Source: an uncultured Bacteroidota bacterium
GTDB taxonomy: Bacteria; Bacteroidota; Bacteroidia; UKL13-3
Direction of reading: 5' to 3'
Length of the DNA stretch: 17,058 bases
Assembly (NCBI GenBank): GCA_903898215.1
Contig: CAIUEQ010000130.1
Coordinates: 1-17,058 of the forward strand
Every line of letters begins with the position of its first letter. Positions within the stretch are counted from its first letter, which is position 1. Positions 5,739 through 12,957 of the stretch are shown piece by piece. The translations under genes and the position numbers were made by a program. The notes beneath the pieces are model-generated. The model did not search any database. It saw nothing but the letters and a program-made list of their open reading frames with translations, and was not told the DNA's origin.

Positions 5739-7733
5739 ATGAGAAAACTAATCCTGTTATCCATTATTTTTTTGAGTGTGACTTTTGTAAACGCACAATG
5801 GACACAAACTAACGGACCTTTTGGAGGAGCTATTAATTGTTTGGTTACAAAAGGTTCAAACACTTTTGCAGCAACAAGTAGTGGAGTGTTTTTATCAAGT
5901 AATAACGGAACAAGTTGGGCTGCAGTAAATATTGGTTTAATAAATACCAACGTATTAACATTGGCGGTAAAAGATTCAAATATTTTTGCGGGAACAGTTG
6001 GAAGTGGTTTGTTTATTTCAAGTAATAATGGAGCAAGTTGGAGTTCTATTAATGATGGTTTCCCCGTTTGTAATGTGAATGCAATTGCAATAAGCGGAAC
6101 AACCCTTTATGCTGGAACAAATATTGGAGTTTTTAAAGCTGCTAATAATGGAAATAGCAGTTGGAATTTAATCAATAATGGATTAACAAATACAAATGTT
6201 TTGTCATTGGCAATAAAGGACACAAACATTTTAGCAGGAACTGATTCGGGAGTATTTGTTTCTACCAATACAGGAAATAACTGGGTACCTAAAACTTCGG
6301 GAATAGGATATATTTCTGTCAAATCAATAGCGATTAGTGGAACGGCTATTTATGCTGGAACTAATGGAGGAGGTGTATTTGTGTCTGCCAACAACGGAAT
6401 GACATGGGCATCTTTAAATACAAGTAGTTATATTTATTCAATTTTAATAAACGGTTCAAATATTTATATTGGTACTGTTAATGGTATATATTTATCAACC
6501 AATAATGGAAACACATGGACTGCAGCTAGTAATGGATTAACATACCTCTCACCAATTTACACTATGGCTGCAAACAGTTCATCCATATTTTCAGGCTCTA
6601 ACGGAGGAGTGTTTTTATCAACAAATAACGGAAGCAATTGGACTGCTGTAAATAATGGTTTAACAAACTCTCAAGTGTTATCATTAGCAATTAACGGCTC
6701 AAATATTTTTGCGGGTACAAACGGTGCAGGGATATTTTTATCAACCAATAATGGCAACTCTTGGGCTGAGGTAAATTCAGGATTAATAGATAAAAATATT
6801 AAATCTTTGGCAATATCAGGAACCAATATTTTTGCAGGAGGTTATGGTGGTGTTTATTTTTCTCAAAATAATGGAACAACTTGGATGTTTTTAAATAATG
6901 GTTTGCCATCAATACTAATTAATGCTTTATTGATAAGTGGCAACAATGTTTTTGCGGGAACTAGTCAAGGTATCTATTTATCTACTAACAAAGGAACAAG
7001 TTGGACATTAGTAAGTACAGGCGTGTATGGAGTGCTCTGTTTTGCAATTGAAGGAACTAATATTTATGCGGGAACTAGTAATGGAATTTATTTAACATTT
7101 AACAATGGAAACACTTGGAATTTAATAAGTGGAAATATACCAAATACACATATTTTATCACTGGCAAAAACAGGTTCAAATATTTTTGCGGGAACGCAAA
7201 ACGGATTATTCTCATCTACCGACAATGGAAATACTTGGACAGTTTTGGATAATGGCATTCCAACAAATGTTATTGTTATTTCATTAACAATAAATGGTTC
7301 AAATATATACGCAGCAACAAACCTTGGAGTATTTTTATCCGGTAATGAAGGAAGAAATTGGCAAAATGTAAATGATGGTTTAGGGAGAAATATTGTCAAT
7401 ACTTTTGCAATTAATGGTACTTCTATTTATGCAGGAACAAATGGTGCAGGTGTTTGGAAACGTGACTTATCAGAGATGGTAGGATTAAATGATATTAAAA
7501 ATAATGATATTCATTTAACCATTTATCCAAACCCAACAACAGGAAAATTCACCATCAATAGCAACGAAAAAATTTCATCTGTTGAAGTGTATAATTTGGT
7601 TGGAGAAAAAATTTATACTTCTTCTAATCTTACTTCAAATGAAATTGACCTATCCAATATTTCGAAAGGAATTTATTTCGTAAAAATATTTGTAGGAGCA
7701 AAAACTCATACCGAAAAAATTGTGATTGAATAA
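5739..7733 (+). CDS. T9SS type A sorting domain protein with about 14 Asp-box-like beta-propeller repeats
   Basis: A 664-residue secreted protein. Residues 1-20 are a signal peptide (ending VNAQ). Residues 31-575 consist of repeats of 37-41 aa with the pattern (V/I)xSLAIxGSNIFAGTNxGVFxSTNNGNTWxxxNNGL. The conserved tryptophans are at 60, 101, 142, 182, 223, 260, 301, 342, 382, 422, 460, 500 and 541, with a fourteenth unit at 551-573 that stops before the W-strand. The SxNxGxTW core is the Asp-box of BNR/sialidase-type propellers, usually with Asn for Asp; the unit at 493-500 has the classic STDNGNTW. Such repeats fold one blade each, so 14 units suggest two seven-bladed propellers. The last 75 residues (YPNPTTGKF at 596-604, ISKGIYFVKI, final IVIE) are a type A T9SS C-terminal domain, cleaved on secretion, so the protein should be surface-attached or released. 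No catalytic residues are recognisable; binding is the likeliest role. Confidence 0.9.
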   Translation: MRKLILLSIIFLSVTFVNAQWTQTNGPFGGAINCLVTKGSNTFAATSSGVFLSSNNGTSWAAVNIGLINTNVLTLAVKDSNIFAGTVGSGLFISSNNGASWSSINDGFPVCNVNAIAISGTTLYAGTNIGVFKAANNGNSSWNLINNGLTNTNVLSLAIKDTNILAGTDSGVFVSTNTGNNWVPKTSGIGYISVKSIAISGTAIYAGTNGGGVFVSANNGMTWASLNTSSYIYSILINGSNIYIGTVNGIYLSTNNGNTWTAASNGLTYLSPIYTMAANSSSIFSGSNGGVFLSTNNGSNWTAVNNGLTNSQVLSLAINGSNIFAGTNGAGIFLSTNNGNSWAEVNSGLIDKNIKSLAISGTNIFAGGYGGVYFSQNNGTTWMFLNNGLPSILINALLISGNNVFAGTSQGIYLSTNKGTSWTLVSTGVYGVLCFAIEGTNIYAGTSNGIYLTFNNGNTWNLISGNIPNTHILSLAKTGSNIFAGTQNGLFSSTDNGNTWTVLDNGIPTNVIVISLTINGSNIYAATNLGVFLSGNEGRNWQNVNDGLGRNIVNTFAINGTSIYAGTNGAGVWKRDLSEMVGLNDIKNNDIHLTIYPNPTTGKFTINSNEKISSVEVYNLVGEKIYTSSNLTSNEIDLSNISKGIYFVKIFVGAKTHTEKIVIE

Positions 7734-7887
7734 CAAGTAGCCTAAATTAAAATTTCAAAACATCTTTGCGGGCTTTGCGGTAATAAAACAAAAGGCTAGG
7801 AACGCTAGCAAAATTCCTGTATTTGATATCCGATAAGTTTTTTTGAGGAAGAATAATTTTTCGTAATTTTTTTTATCACAATTTCAT

Positions 7888-7895
7888 TTTATTTG
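7888..7895 (+). promoter_or_regulatory. Weak candidate -7 box (TTTATTTG) before the DUF4197 gene
   Basis: TTTATTTG is one base from TAnnTTTG and ends 20 nt before the ATG at 7916. No -33 element is clear. It implies a transcript separate from the upstream propeller gene, from which the DUF4197 gene is 182 bp away. Confidence 0.25.
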
Positions 7896-7915
7896 CGCCC
7901 TTATCTAACCAACTC

Positions 7916-8677
7916 ATGAAAAAAATATTATCGTTCACATTAATCGTGTTTTGTGCAAGTTTTGCATTTGCACAATTTCCTAAAGTAAATCTTCCGGGCA
8001 ATCTTCCAAAAATTTCATTACCTCCTACAAAAAAAGGAATTACAAATGACCAGGCTGTTGCCGGTTTAAAAGAAGCATTGAGTGTTGGTACTGATACAGC
8101 TGTTTCTATACTTACAAAGGCTGACGGTTTTTTCAAAGACGAAACCGTAAAGATTTGGTTGCCACCAGAAGCGCAAAATGTTTATAAAAATGCTACAAAA
8201 ATTCCTGGCGGAAAAGAGATGATTGATAAAACAGTTCTCGCAATGAATCGTGCTGCCGAAGATGCTTCAAAAGATGCTGCACCAATTTTTAAAAATGCCA
8301 TTACAAGCATGACAGTTAGTGATGGAATGTCCATCGTAAAAGGTGCCGACAATTCAGCCACAACTTATTTAAAAGACAAAACATATTCTCCATTAAAAGA
8401 TGCATTCAAACCAAAAATTCAAGCATCCTTATCAAAACCATTAGTTGCAGGAGTTTCAGCTGAAGAAAGCTACAAAGAATTAATCAATACCTATAATAAA
8501 GCATCGATGAACGGAATGTTATTTGACAAAATAGCTAGCAGTTCACTCAGCGATTATGTTACCACAAAAGGACTTGATGGATTGTTTATCAAAGTTGCCG
8601 ATCAGGAACAAAAGATTCGTAAAAATCCAATTGCCCAAGTTACCGAATTGCTCAAAAAAGTATTCGGTAGTAAATAA
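7916..8677 (+). CDS. DUF4197 domain-containing exported protein
   Basis: A 253-residue protein with a signal peptide at 1-20 (ending FAFAQ). A short proline/leucine-rich stretch (FPKVNLPGNLPKISLPP) follows, then the DUF4197 domain fills the rest. Recognisable family blocks are GLKEALSVGTDTAVSIL, DGFFKDETVKIWLPPEA, MNRAAEDASKDAAPIFKNAI, SIVKGADNSATTYLKDKT, and near the end TTKGLDGLFIKVADQEQKIR with NP. It is predicted to be mainly helical and periplasmic or lipid-free exported, since no lipobox cysteine follows the signal peptide. The family has no assigned function. The stop codon (8675-8677) runs directly into the first degenerate copy of the palindromic repeat cluster downstream. Confidence 0.9.
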   Translation: MKKILSFTLIVFCASFAFAQFPKVNLPGNLPKISLPPTKKGITNDQAVAGLKEALSVGTDTAVSILTKADGFFKDETVKIWLPPEAQNVYKNATKIPGGKEMIDKTVLAMNRAAEDASKDAAPIFKNAITSMTVSDGMSIVKGADNSATTYLKDKTYSPLKDAFKPKIQASLSKPLVAGVSAEESYKELINTYNKASMNGMLFDKIASSSLSDYVTTKGLDGLFIKVADQEQKIRKNPIAQVTELLKKVFGSK

Positions 8678-8896
8678 TATTTCGCCCCATACGAGCTTGT
8701 TGTTTCAAGACGTATTTTTTATTACCAATATTTCGTCCCTACAGGACTATCTAAAATTAATTCGAATCACATATCATAAATCTCTACTCGGAGCGACATT
8801 ATCTTAGAATAAAATATCAAATCAAAAAGCTCCGTTAGGAGCGAAATATTGGTGATAAAATCGCACACAAATATCAAAGCTCCGTAGGAGCGACAT
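8676..8896. repeat. Cluster of five REP-like palindromic elements
   Basis: This repeat cluster occupies most of the 320-bp gene-free gap 8678-8997. Five related copies are visible: A 8676-8698, B 8721-8748, C 8782-8802, D 8826-8856 and E 8876-8896. E is AAAGCTCCGTAGGAGCGACA plus T, with core stem GCTCC/GGAGC and loop GTA. D has the same stem with loop GTTA, followed by GAAATATTGGTGAT. B is in the opposite orientation (ACCAATATTTCG, then a GTCC/GGAC stem). A and C are decayed. B and the reverse complement of D match at about 21 of 28 positions, and stem differences are compensated. I recall similar GGAGCGAAATATTGGT elements scattered between Bacteroidota genes, but could not check this. Nothing else is seen in the gap except the cca promoter region. 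Confidence 0.75.
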
Positions 8897-8985
8897 AGAC
8901 AAACGACATCAATATTTAAATAGTCAATTATTGACAATAACTCTCTTTTCAAAAATAAATCACTGTGCCTCTGTGTTGAAAAAAT

Positions 8986-8993
8986 TATCTTCG
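8986..8993 (+). promoter_or_regulatory. Candidate -7 box (TATCTTCG) before cca
   Basis: TATCTTCG, one base from TAnnTTTG, ends 4 nt before the GTG start of cca. A TGTG at 8964-8967 with an 18-nt spacer is the nearest thing to a -33 element. Use of this box would give an mRNA starting at about the start codon. Confidence 0.35.
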
Positions 8994-8997
8994 CCTC

Positions 8998-10407
8998 GTG
9001 AAAGTTGAACTCATCCATCCATTGTTTAAACAAATTTCGGCTGTTGCCGATAAGAATAAAATTGATGCATTTGTTGTGGGTGGTTTTGTGCGCGACTTGT
9101 TTTTACAACGTTCATCAAAGGATATTGATATCGTTGTTTTAGGCGATGGGATTGAGTTAGCAAAAGCTTTTGCCGATACTTTACATGTAAAAAAGAATGT
9201 TTCCTATTTCAAAAATTTTGGAACAGCAATGGTCAAAACGGATGATTGGGAAGTGGAATTTGTTGGTGCCCGAAAAGAATCTTACCAACGCGATTCGCGA
9301 AAGCCAACTGTTGAAGCCGGAACTATAATCGATGACCAAAATCGTAGAGATTTTACAATAAATGCTCTTGCTGTTAGCATCAATAAAAATTCTTTTGGAG
9401 AATTGCTCGACCCATTTGAAGGAATAAAAGACCTTGAAAACAAAATCATTCGCACCCCTCTTGATCCCGATATTACTTTTAGTGACGATCCTTTGCGCAT
9501 AATGCGAGCCATCAGATTTGCCACTCAATTAAATTTCAACATTCATCCAGAAACTCTCGAATCGATAAAAAAAAATAAAGAGAGAATTCATATCATTTCT
9601 TTCGAACGCATCAGTGACGAATTGAATAAAATTATTCTTTCTCCTGTTCCTTCTATCGGTTTTAAATTATTATTTGATACAGGATTATTGCAAATTATTT
9701 TTCCGGAATTGGCTGCCATGCATGGTGTGGAAGTGAAAAATGGAATGGCACATAAAGATAATTTTTACCACACGTTGCAAGTGCTTGATAATATATGTAA
9801 AGAAACCGATGACTTGTGGCTTAGGTGGAGCGCACTTCTTCACGATATTGCCAAACCGCCAACAAAACGATTTGTAGAAAATGAAGGCTGGACTTTTCAC
9901 GGACATGAAGACAAAGGTTCGCGAATGGTTTCAAAAATTTTTAGAAAATTAAAACTTCCGTTGAATGAAAAAATGAAGTTTGTTGAGAAGATCGTTTACT
10001 TGCATCACAGACCAAAATCATTAGCCGTTGATGGAATCACAGACTCGGCAGTAAGAAGATTAATTGTTGAAGCAGGCGATGAAATAGATCCATTATTTGT
10101 GTTATGTCGTGCCGATATGACAACACGAAATCCTCAAAAACTTGAGCTATACCGACATAACTTAAAACAAGTGGAATTAATGGTGGCCGATGTTGCCGAA
10201 CGTGATACCTTACGAAACTGGCAGCCTCCGATTACCGGTGAAGAAATTATGCAAACTTTTGGCATTGCCCCTTCACGTGAAGTAGGAATAATCAAACAAG
10301 AAATTCGCGAATCAATACTTGAAGGAAGAATCAAAAACGATTATCAGGAAGCCCATCAACTGATGTTACAATTGGGAAAAGAATTAGGGCTGACTTCTAC
10401 ATTATAA
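8998..10407 (+). CDS. cca: CCA tRNA nucleotidyltransferase with HD domain
   Basis: A 469-residue class II nucleotidyltransferase that adds or repairs the 3'-CCA end of tRNAs from CTP and ATP. The N-terminal head has VVGGFVRD (26-33) and the metal-binding DID (42-44). RRDFTINALA (116-125) and the nucleotide-selecting neck DDPLRIMRAIRF (163-174) follow. A C-terminal HD domain is intact: YHTL (His258), LLHDIAKP (HD at 282-283), HGHE (301-304), as in bacterial CCA enzymes with phosphohydrolase activity. A poly(A) polymerase is the only close alternative; the length and HD domain favour Cca. The start is GTG at 8998: an in-frame TGA lies at 8977-8979 and there is no ATG before the catalytic motifs. 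It is the last gene of the plus-strand run and ends in a strong hairpin terminator shared with the convergent protease gene. Confidence 0.95.
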   Translation: MKVELIHPLFKQISAVADKNKIDAFVVGGFVRDLFLQRSSKDIDIVVLGDGIELAKAFADTLHVKKNVSYFKNFGTAMVKTDDWEVEFVGARKESYQRDSRKPTVEAGTIIDDQNRRDFTINALAVSINKNSFGELLDPFEGIKDLENKIIRTPLDPDITFSDDPLRIMRAIRFATQLNFNIHPETLESIKKNKERIHIISFERISDELNKIILSPVPSIGFKLLFDTGLLQIIFPELAAMHGVEVKNGMAHKDNFYHTLQVLDNICKETDDLWLRWSALLHDIAKPPTKRFVENEGWTFHGHEDKGSRMVSKIFRKLKLPLNEKMKFVEKIVYLHHRPKSLAVDGITDSAVRRLIVEAGDEIDPLFVLCRADMTTRNPQKLELYRHNLKQVELMVADVAERDTLRNWQPPITGEEIMQTFGIAPSREVGIIKQEIRESILEGRIKNDYQEAHQLMLQLGKELGLTSTL

Positions 10408-10414
10408 ATCAAAA

Positions 10415-10448
10415 AAAAACTCTCAAACATTTCTGAATGAGAGTTTTT
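10415..10448. terminator. Bidirectional intrinsic terminator between cca and the Deg protease gene
   Basis: Perfect 11-bp inverted repeat AAAAACTCTCA (10415-10425) and TGAGAGTTTTT (10438-10448) with a 12-nt loop. The T-run on one side and A-run on the other let it act on both strands. It starts 7 nt after the cca stop and lies 22 nt beyond the stop of the convergent htrA-type gene, exactly where a shared terminator is expected. Confidence 0.9.
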
Positions 10449-10470
10449 GTAATCACTAAAATTTCAATAT

Positions 10471-12000
10471 TTATTTATCAATTCCGAAACCATAGTATCC
10501 TTTGCTTCCATCAGGATTAACACCTTCCAGCAAAGTTCCACCCTTTTTGTCTTCAAGTGAAGATTTAATTTCACTCACAGAGCTTACAGGTTTTTTATCT
10601 ACAGAAATTACAATAAATCCATTTGGAACACCAGCTTTTTTCAAAATACTCTTCTCTCCTACTTTTTTAATACGTACCCCATTTGTAATATGTAATTTCA
10701 ATCTTTCATCGCGTGTCAAACTTTCAAACTCTGAGTCCAAAACTTTATTCGATTCAACTTTTTCTGTTCTTACAATTTCTGTTTTACCTTCTAAACTTTT
10801 CAAAATCACATCGATGCTTTTCTCTTTACCATCACGAATTACCAAAAGTTTAACCTTATCACCGGGGTTATGTTTACCAACTTGTTCCTGTAACTCAGGA
10901 GATGAATTTACTTTTATATCATCAATAGAAATGATCACGTCTTTTTCTTTCACCCCTGCAACTTCGGCAGCACTATTTGAATGAACTTTTCCAACAAAAA
11001 CACCACGAACATCTTTCAATCCTTCTTTATCAGCTAGGTCGCTGTTTACATCACGAATCTCAACACCTAAAATTCCTCTTTGAACTTTACCGTATTTGGT
11101 AAGATCCTCGATAACTTTTTTCATAAGGTTTGAAGGAATGGCAAATGAATAACCTGAATAAGAACCCGTTTGAGATTCGATAGCAGTATTGATTCCTATA
11201 AGTTTACCGTCAGCAGACACCAATGCTCCACCACTGTTTCCAGGATTTACAGCTGCATCTGTTTGAATAAATGATTCGATAGGATATGATGTTGGTGCAC
11301 CTGTTCTGGGGTCGCGCTCGCCAACAAGATTCAGGTTCCTTCCTTTTGCACTTATAATTCCAAGTGTTACAGTTGAAGTTAATCCTAATGGATTTCCAAA
11401 TGCCAATGCCCACTGCCCAACTTTTACTTCATCAGAATTGCCGATCAAAGCGAAAGGTAAATTCTTCTCTTCAATTCGTAAAAGTGCGAGGTCGGTATTT
11501 TTATCCCTACCAAGTAATTCAGCATCATACTCACGTTTATCGTTTAGCACCACTTTAATTTTTGTTGCACCCTCAACAACATGGTTGTTTGTAACGATAT
11601 ATCCATCCTGTGAAATGATCACGCCTGAACCTTGCGCCATTTGCGGTCCGCGGGGAGTTTGAGGAAAATTAAAACCCGGTCCGTTAAAAAAATCAAAGGG
11701 ATTTACTTGCTGCTGTTCTTCTTTACTTTCCTGTTTTGGCTCAATTACCGTTTTAATAAAAACAACCGTTGGTGTAACAAGTTCAGAAACTTCCACGAAG
11801 TCGGTACGATTTCCAAGATCCTTTAAACTGGCAAAGCGAGCCAATCGTTGTTCTTCTGTTTGGTTGACATTCTCTTTAATAAAAAATCTGTTGATACCAA
11901 GTGCAACAAGCCCTCCAAGACTTGCAACAAAAAATAATTTTAAATAGTTTTTCATGTTTTCGTTTACAATTTTTTTTCCTTCACTCAAATTTTGTTCCAT
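10471..12000 (-). CDS. degP: Membrane-anchored HtrA/Deg-family serine protease (Do type, two PDZ domains)
   Basis: A 509-residue periplasmic protease/chaperone for misfolded envelope proteins. A single hydrophobic segment at about 19-39 (LKLFFVASLGGLVALGINRF) is an uncleaved anchor or signal. The trypsin-like domain has the full triad: His140 in TNNHVVEGA, Asp170 in KNTDLALLRI and Ser256 in NPGNSGGAL. A Q/P-rich, phenylalanine-containing loop (about 90-120) precedes it, resembling the LA loop of DegP/DegQ. PDZ1 spans about 305-400 (GILGVEIRDV, then AGVKEKDVIISI) and PDZ2 about 430-509 (GVRIKKVG, then KKAGVPNGFIVISVDKKPVSS). ATG at 12000 is the longest start; ATG at 11955 (MKNYLKLFF) gives a more usual short N-terminus before the membrane segment and is an equally good choice. 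The gene is convergent with cca across a hairpin terminator and divergent from the operon at 12100. The symbol degP is by family; degQ-like naming is also possible. Confidence 0.95.
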   Translation of the reverse strand: MEQNLSEGKKIVNENMKNYLKLFFVASLGGLVALGINRFFIKENVNQTEEQRLARFASLKDLGNRTDFVEVSELVTPTVVFIKTVIEPKQESKEEQQQVNPFDFFNGPGFNFPQTPRGPQMAQGSGVIISQDGYIVTNNHVVEGATKIKVVLNDKREYDAELLGRDKNTDLALLRIEEKNLPFALIGNSDEVKVGQWALAFGNPLGLTSTVTLGIISAKGRNLNLVGERDPRTGAPTSYPIESFIQTDAAVNPGNSGGALVSADGKLIGINTAIESQTGSYSGYSFAIPSNLMKKVIEDLTKYGKVQRGILGVEIRDVNSDLADKEGLKDVRGVFVGKVHSNSAAEVAGVKEKDVIISIDDIKVNSSPELQEQVGKHNPGDKVKLLVIRDGKEKSIDVILKSLEGKTEIVRTEKVESNKVLDSEFESLTRDERLKLHITNGVRIKKVGEKSILKKAGVPNGFIVISVDKKPVSSVSEIKSSLEDKKGGTLLEGVNPDGSKGYYGFGIDK

Positions 12001-12079
12001 TTTTTTGAATTAAAATCAAAAATCTGTACACAAAATAACGCAGGTGGTAAAATATTATTTTAGCAATAAAAAAAAAAGT

Positions 12080-12087
12080 CAACTTTG
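12080..12087 (+). promoter_or_regulatory. Candidate -7 box (CAACTTTG) before the dapF operon
   Basis: CAACTTTG is one base from TAnnTTTG and ends 12 nt before the ATG at 12100. It follows an A-tract (12068-12077). No -33 TTTG is obvious. It would drive the operon 12100-13992. Confidence 0.35.
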
Positions 12088-12099
12088 CAGTGAATTACA

Positions 12100-12957
12100 A
12101 TGACGTTCCACGAAAAACATCAATACTTTTATGAAAAATATCTCCGCAACGAGATGCCTGAAAATGAACGTCATGAATTCGAAGAAAAATTGTCAGCCGA
12201 TGAGTCATTCAGACATTCCTTTCATCACTATAAAAACCATCGTAAACAATATTTGACTGACCTGCTTATTGAGGATAAGATTGAAGCTAAGAAACGATGG
12301 AACCTCAACTCATGGCTATATTTACTTATTTCGATTACAGGAATTGTGTTGGCCGTGAATTATTATTTATTTAAGGATAATGAAAATATTTCTAGCGGAA
12401 AACAAAAAACAAGATCGTGGAATATCATTAACCGAATCCCTTTTTTAACAGATAGAAATGAGCCACAAAAAAATCAGCCTGTGGCAAAAAATGAAGAAGT
12501 AAAATCACCTGCTGAAAATGAAACCGATACGACTAATGCATCAGAATCAGACGAAAACGTATTGCTGGATACTGAAGATGAAAATACTGGATTTGTTAAT
12601 GATATCATGGAACTCGATTCGTTTGTGATAGCCTATGAAAAAAGCTATTTCGACTTACGTTATAAAACTATAAAATCAGAAACAGATTCAATTCTTGTTG
12701 ATAGTATGATGGAAATTTTGGCAGCAAAAAGTGCCGGTAGAAATACTCATCAATCAAAACCATTAATGGTATATGTTGAATTTTGGCGCTCTCCCATTAA
12801 TTTTAAAGGATATAAATTTAATGGCAAGAAATTAATTCTTTACGGAATAAATTTCCCTTATGAAATATATTTGCTTCGCGACAGTGATGAATTTATTTTA
12901 AGATCAACACATAACGAATTTGTTTTAACAAGAGATAATAATTTTCATAAATTTTGA
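12100..12957 (+). CDS. Unrecognised single-pass membrane protein with anti-sigma-like N-terminus
   Basis: A 285-residue protein of unknown function. Residues 1-65 are charged and helical: HQYFYEKYLRNEMPENERHE, then FEEKLSADESFRHSF. This resembles the cytoplasmic N-terminal segment of Bacteroidota anti-sigma factors (Y-L-x-x-x-M-x-x-x-E-x-x-x-F-E-x-x-L-x-x-D). KKRW at 64-67 precedes one membrane helix (71-91, SWLYLLISITGIVLAVNYYL plus F), predicting a cytoplasmic N-terminus. An acidic, Asn/Glu-rich linker follows (about 110-165). The C-terminal periplasmic part carries VYVEFWRSPINFKGYKFNGK (about 224-243), which looks conserved but which I cannot name. No sigma factor gene is in the window, so an anti-sigma role is only a suggestion. 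Its stop overlaps the dapF start (TTGA), so the two are probably translationally coupled. Confidence 0.75.
   Translation: MTFHEKHQYFYEKYLRNEMPENERHEFEEKLSADESFRHSFHHYKNHRKQYLTDLLIEDKIEAKKRWNLNSWLYLLISITGIVLAVNYYLFKDNENISSGKQKTRSWNIINRIPFLTDRNEPQKNQPVAKNEEVKSPAENETDTTNASESDENVLLDTEDENTGFVNDIMELDSFVIAYEKSYFDLRYKTIKSETDSILVDSMMEILAAKSAGRNTHQSKPLMVYVEFWRSPINFKGYKFNGKKLILYGINFPYEIYLLRDSDEFILRSTHNEFVLTRDNNFHKF

Noticed and set aside
6107..6322. Antisense open frames over the propeller gene (6107-6322, 7088-7399, 5657-5950)
   Set aside because: They are periodic shadows of the repeated coding sequence with no recognisable protein features; the plus-strand T9SS protein fully explains the region.
7764..7781. 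Tandem 9-mer CTTTGCGGG/CTTTGCGGT as a regulatory repeat
   Set aside because: There are only two copies with one mismatch and no position relative to a start that supports a function; similar phrases appear between Bacteroidota genes in my recollection but this could not be checked.
7795..7809. Hairpin GCTAG-GAACG-CTAGC after the propeller gene as a terminator
   Set aside because: The stem has only five base pairs and no T-run follows; it is too weak to call.
8676..8896. CRISPR array
   Set aside because: Copies are degenerate, in mixed orientation, unevenly spaced and palindromic, without uniform spacers or any cas gene.
8767..9033. Open frames 8556-8807 (+) and 8767-9033 (-) around the repeat cluster
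   Set aside because: They are composed of the palindromic repeats and of out-of-frame ends of the DUF4197 and cca genes.
10502..10984. 160-residue plus-strand open frame and smaller ones (11364-11826) opposite the Deg protease
   Set aside because: The minus-strand frame has the complete catalytic triad and PDZ domains; the opposite frames have Ser/Leu/Thr-rich composition typical of antisense translation.
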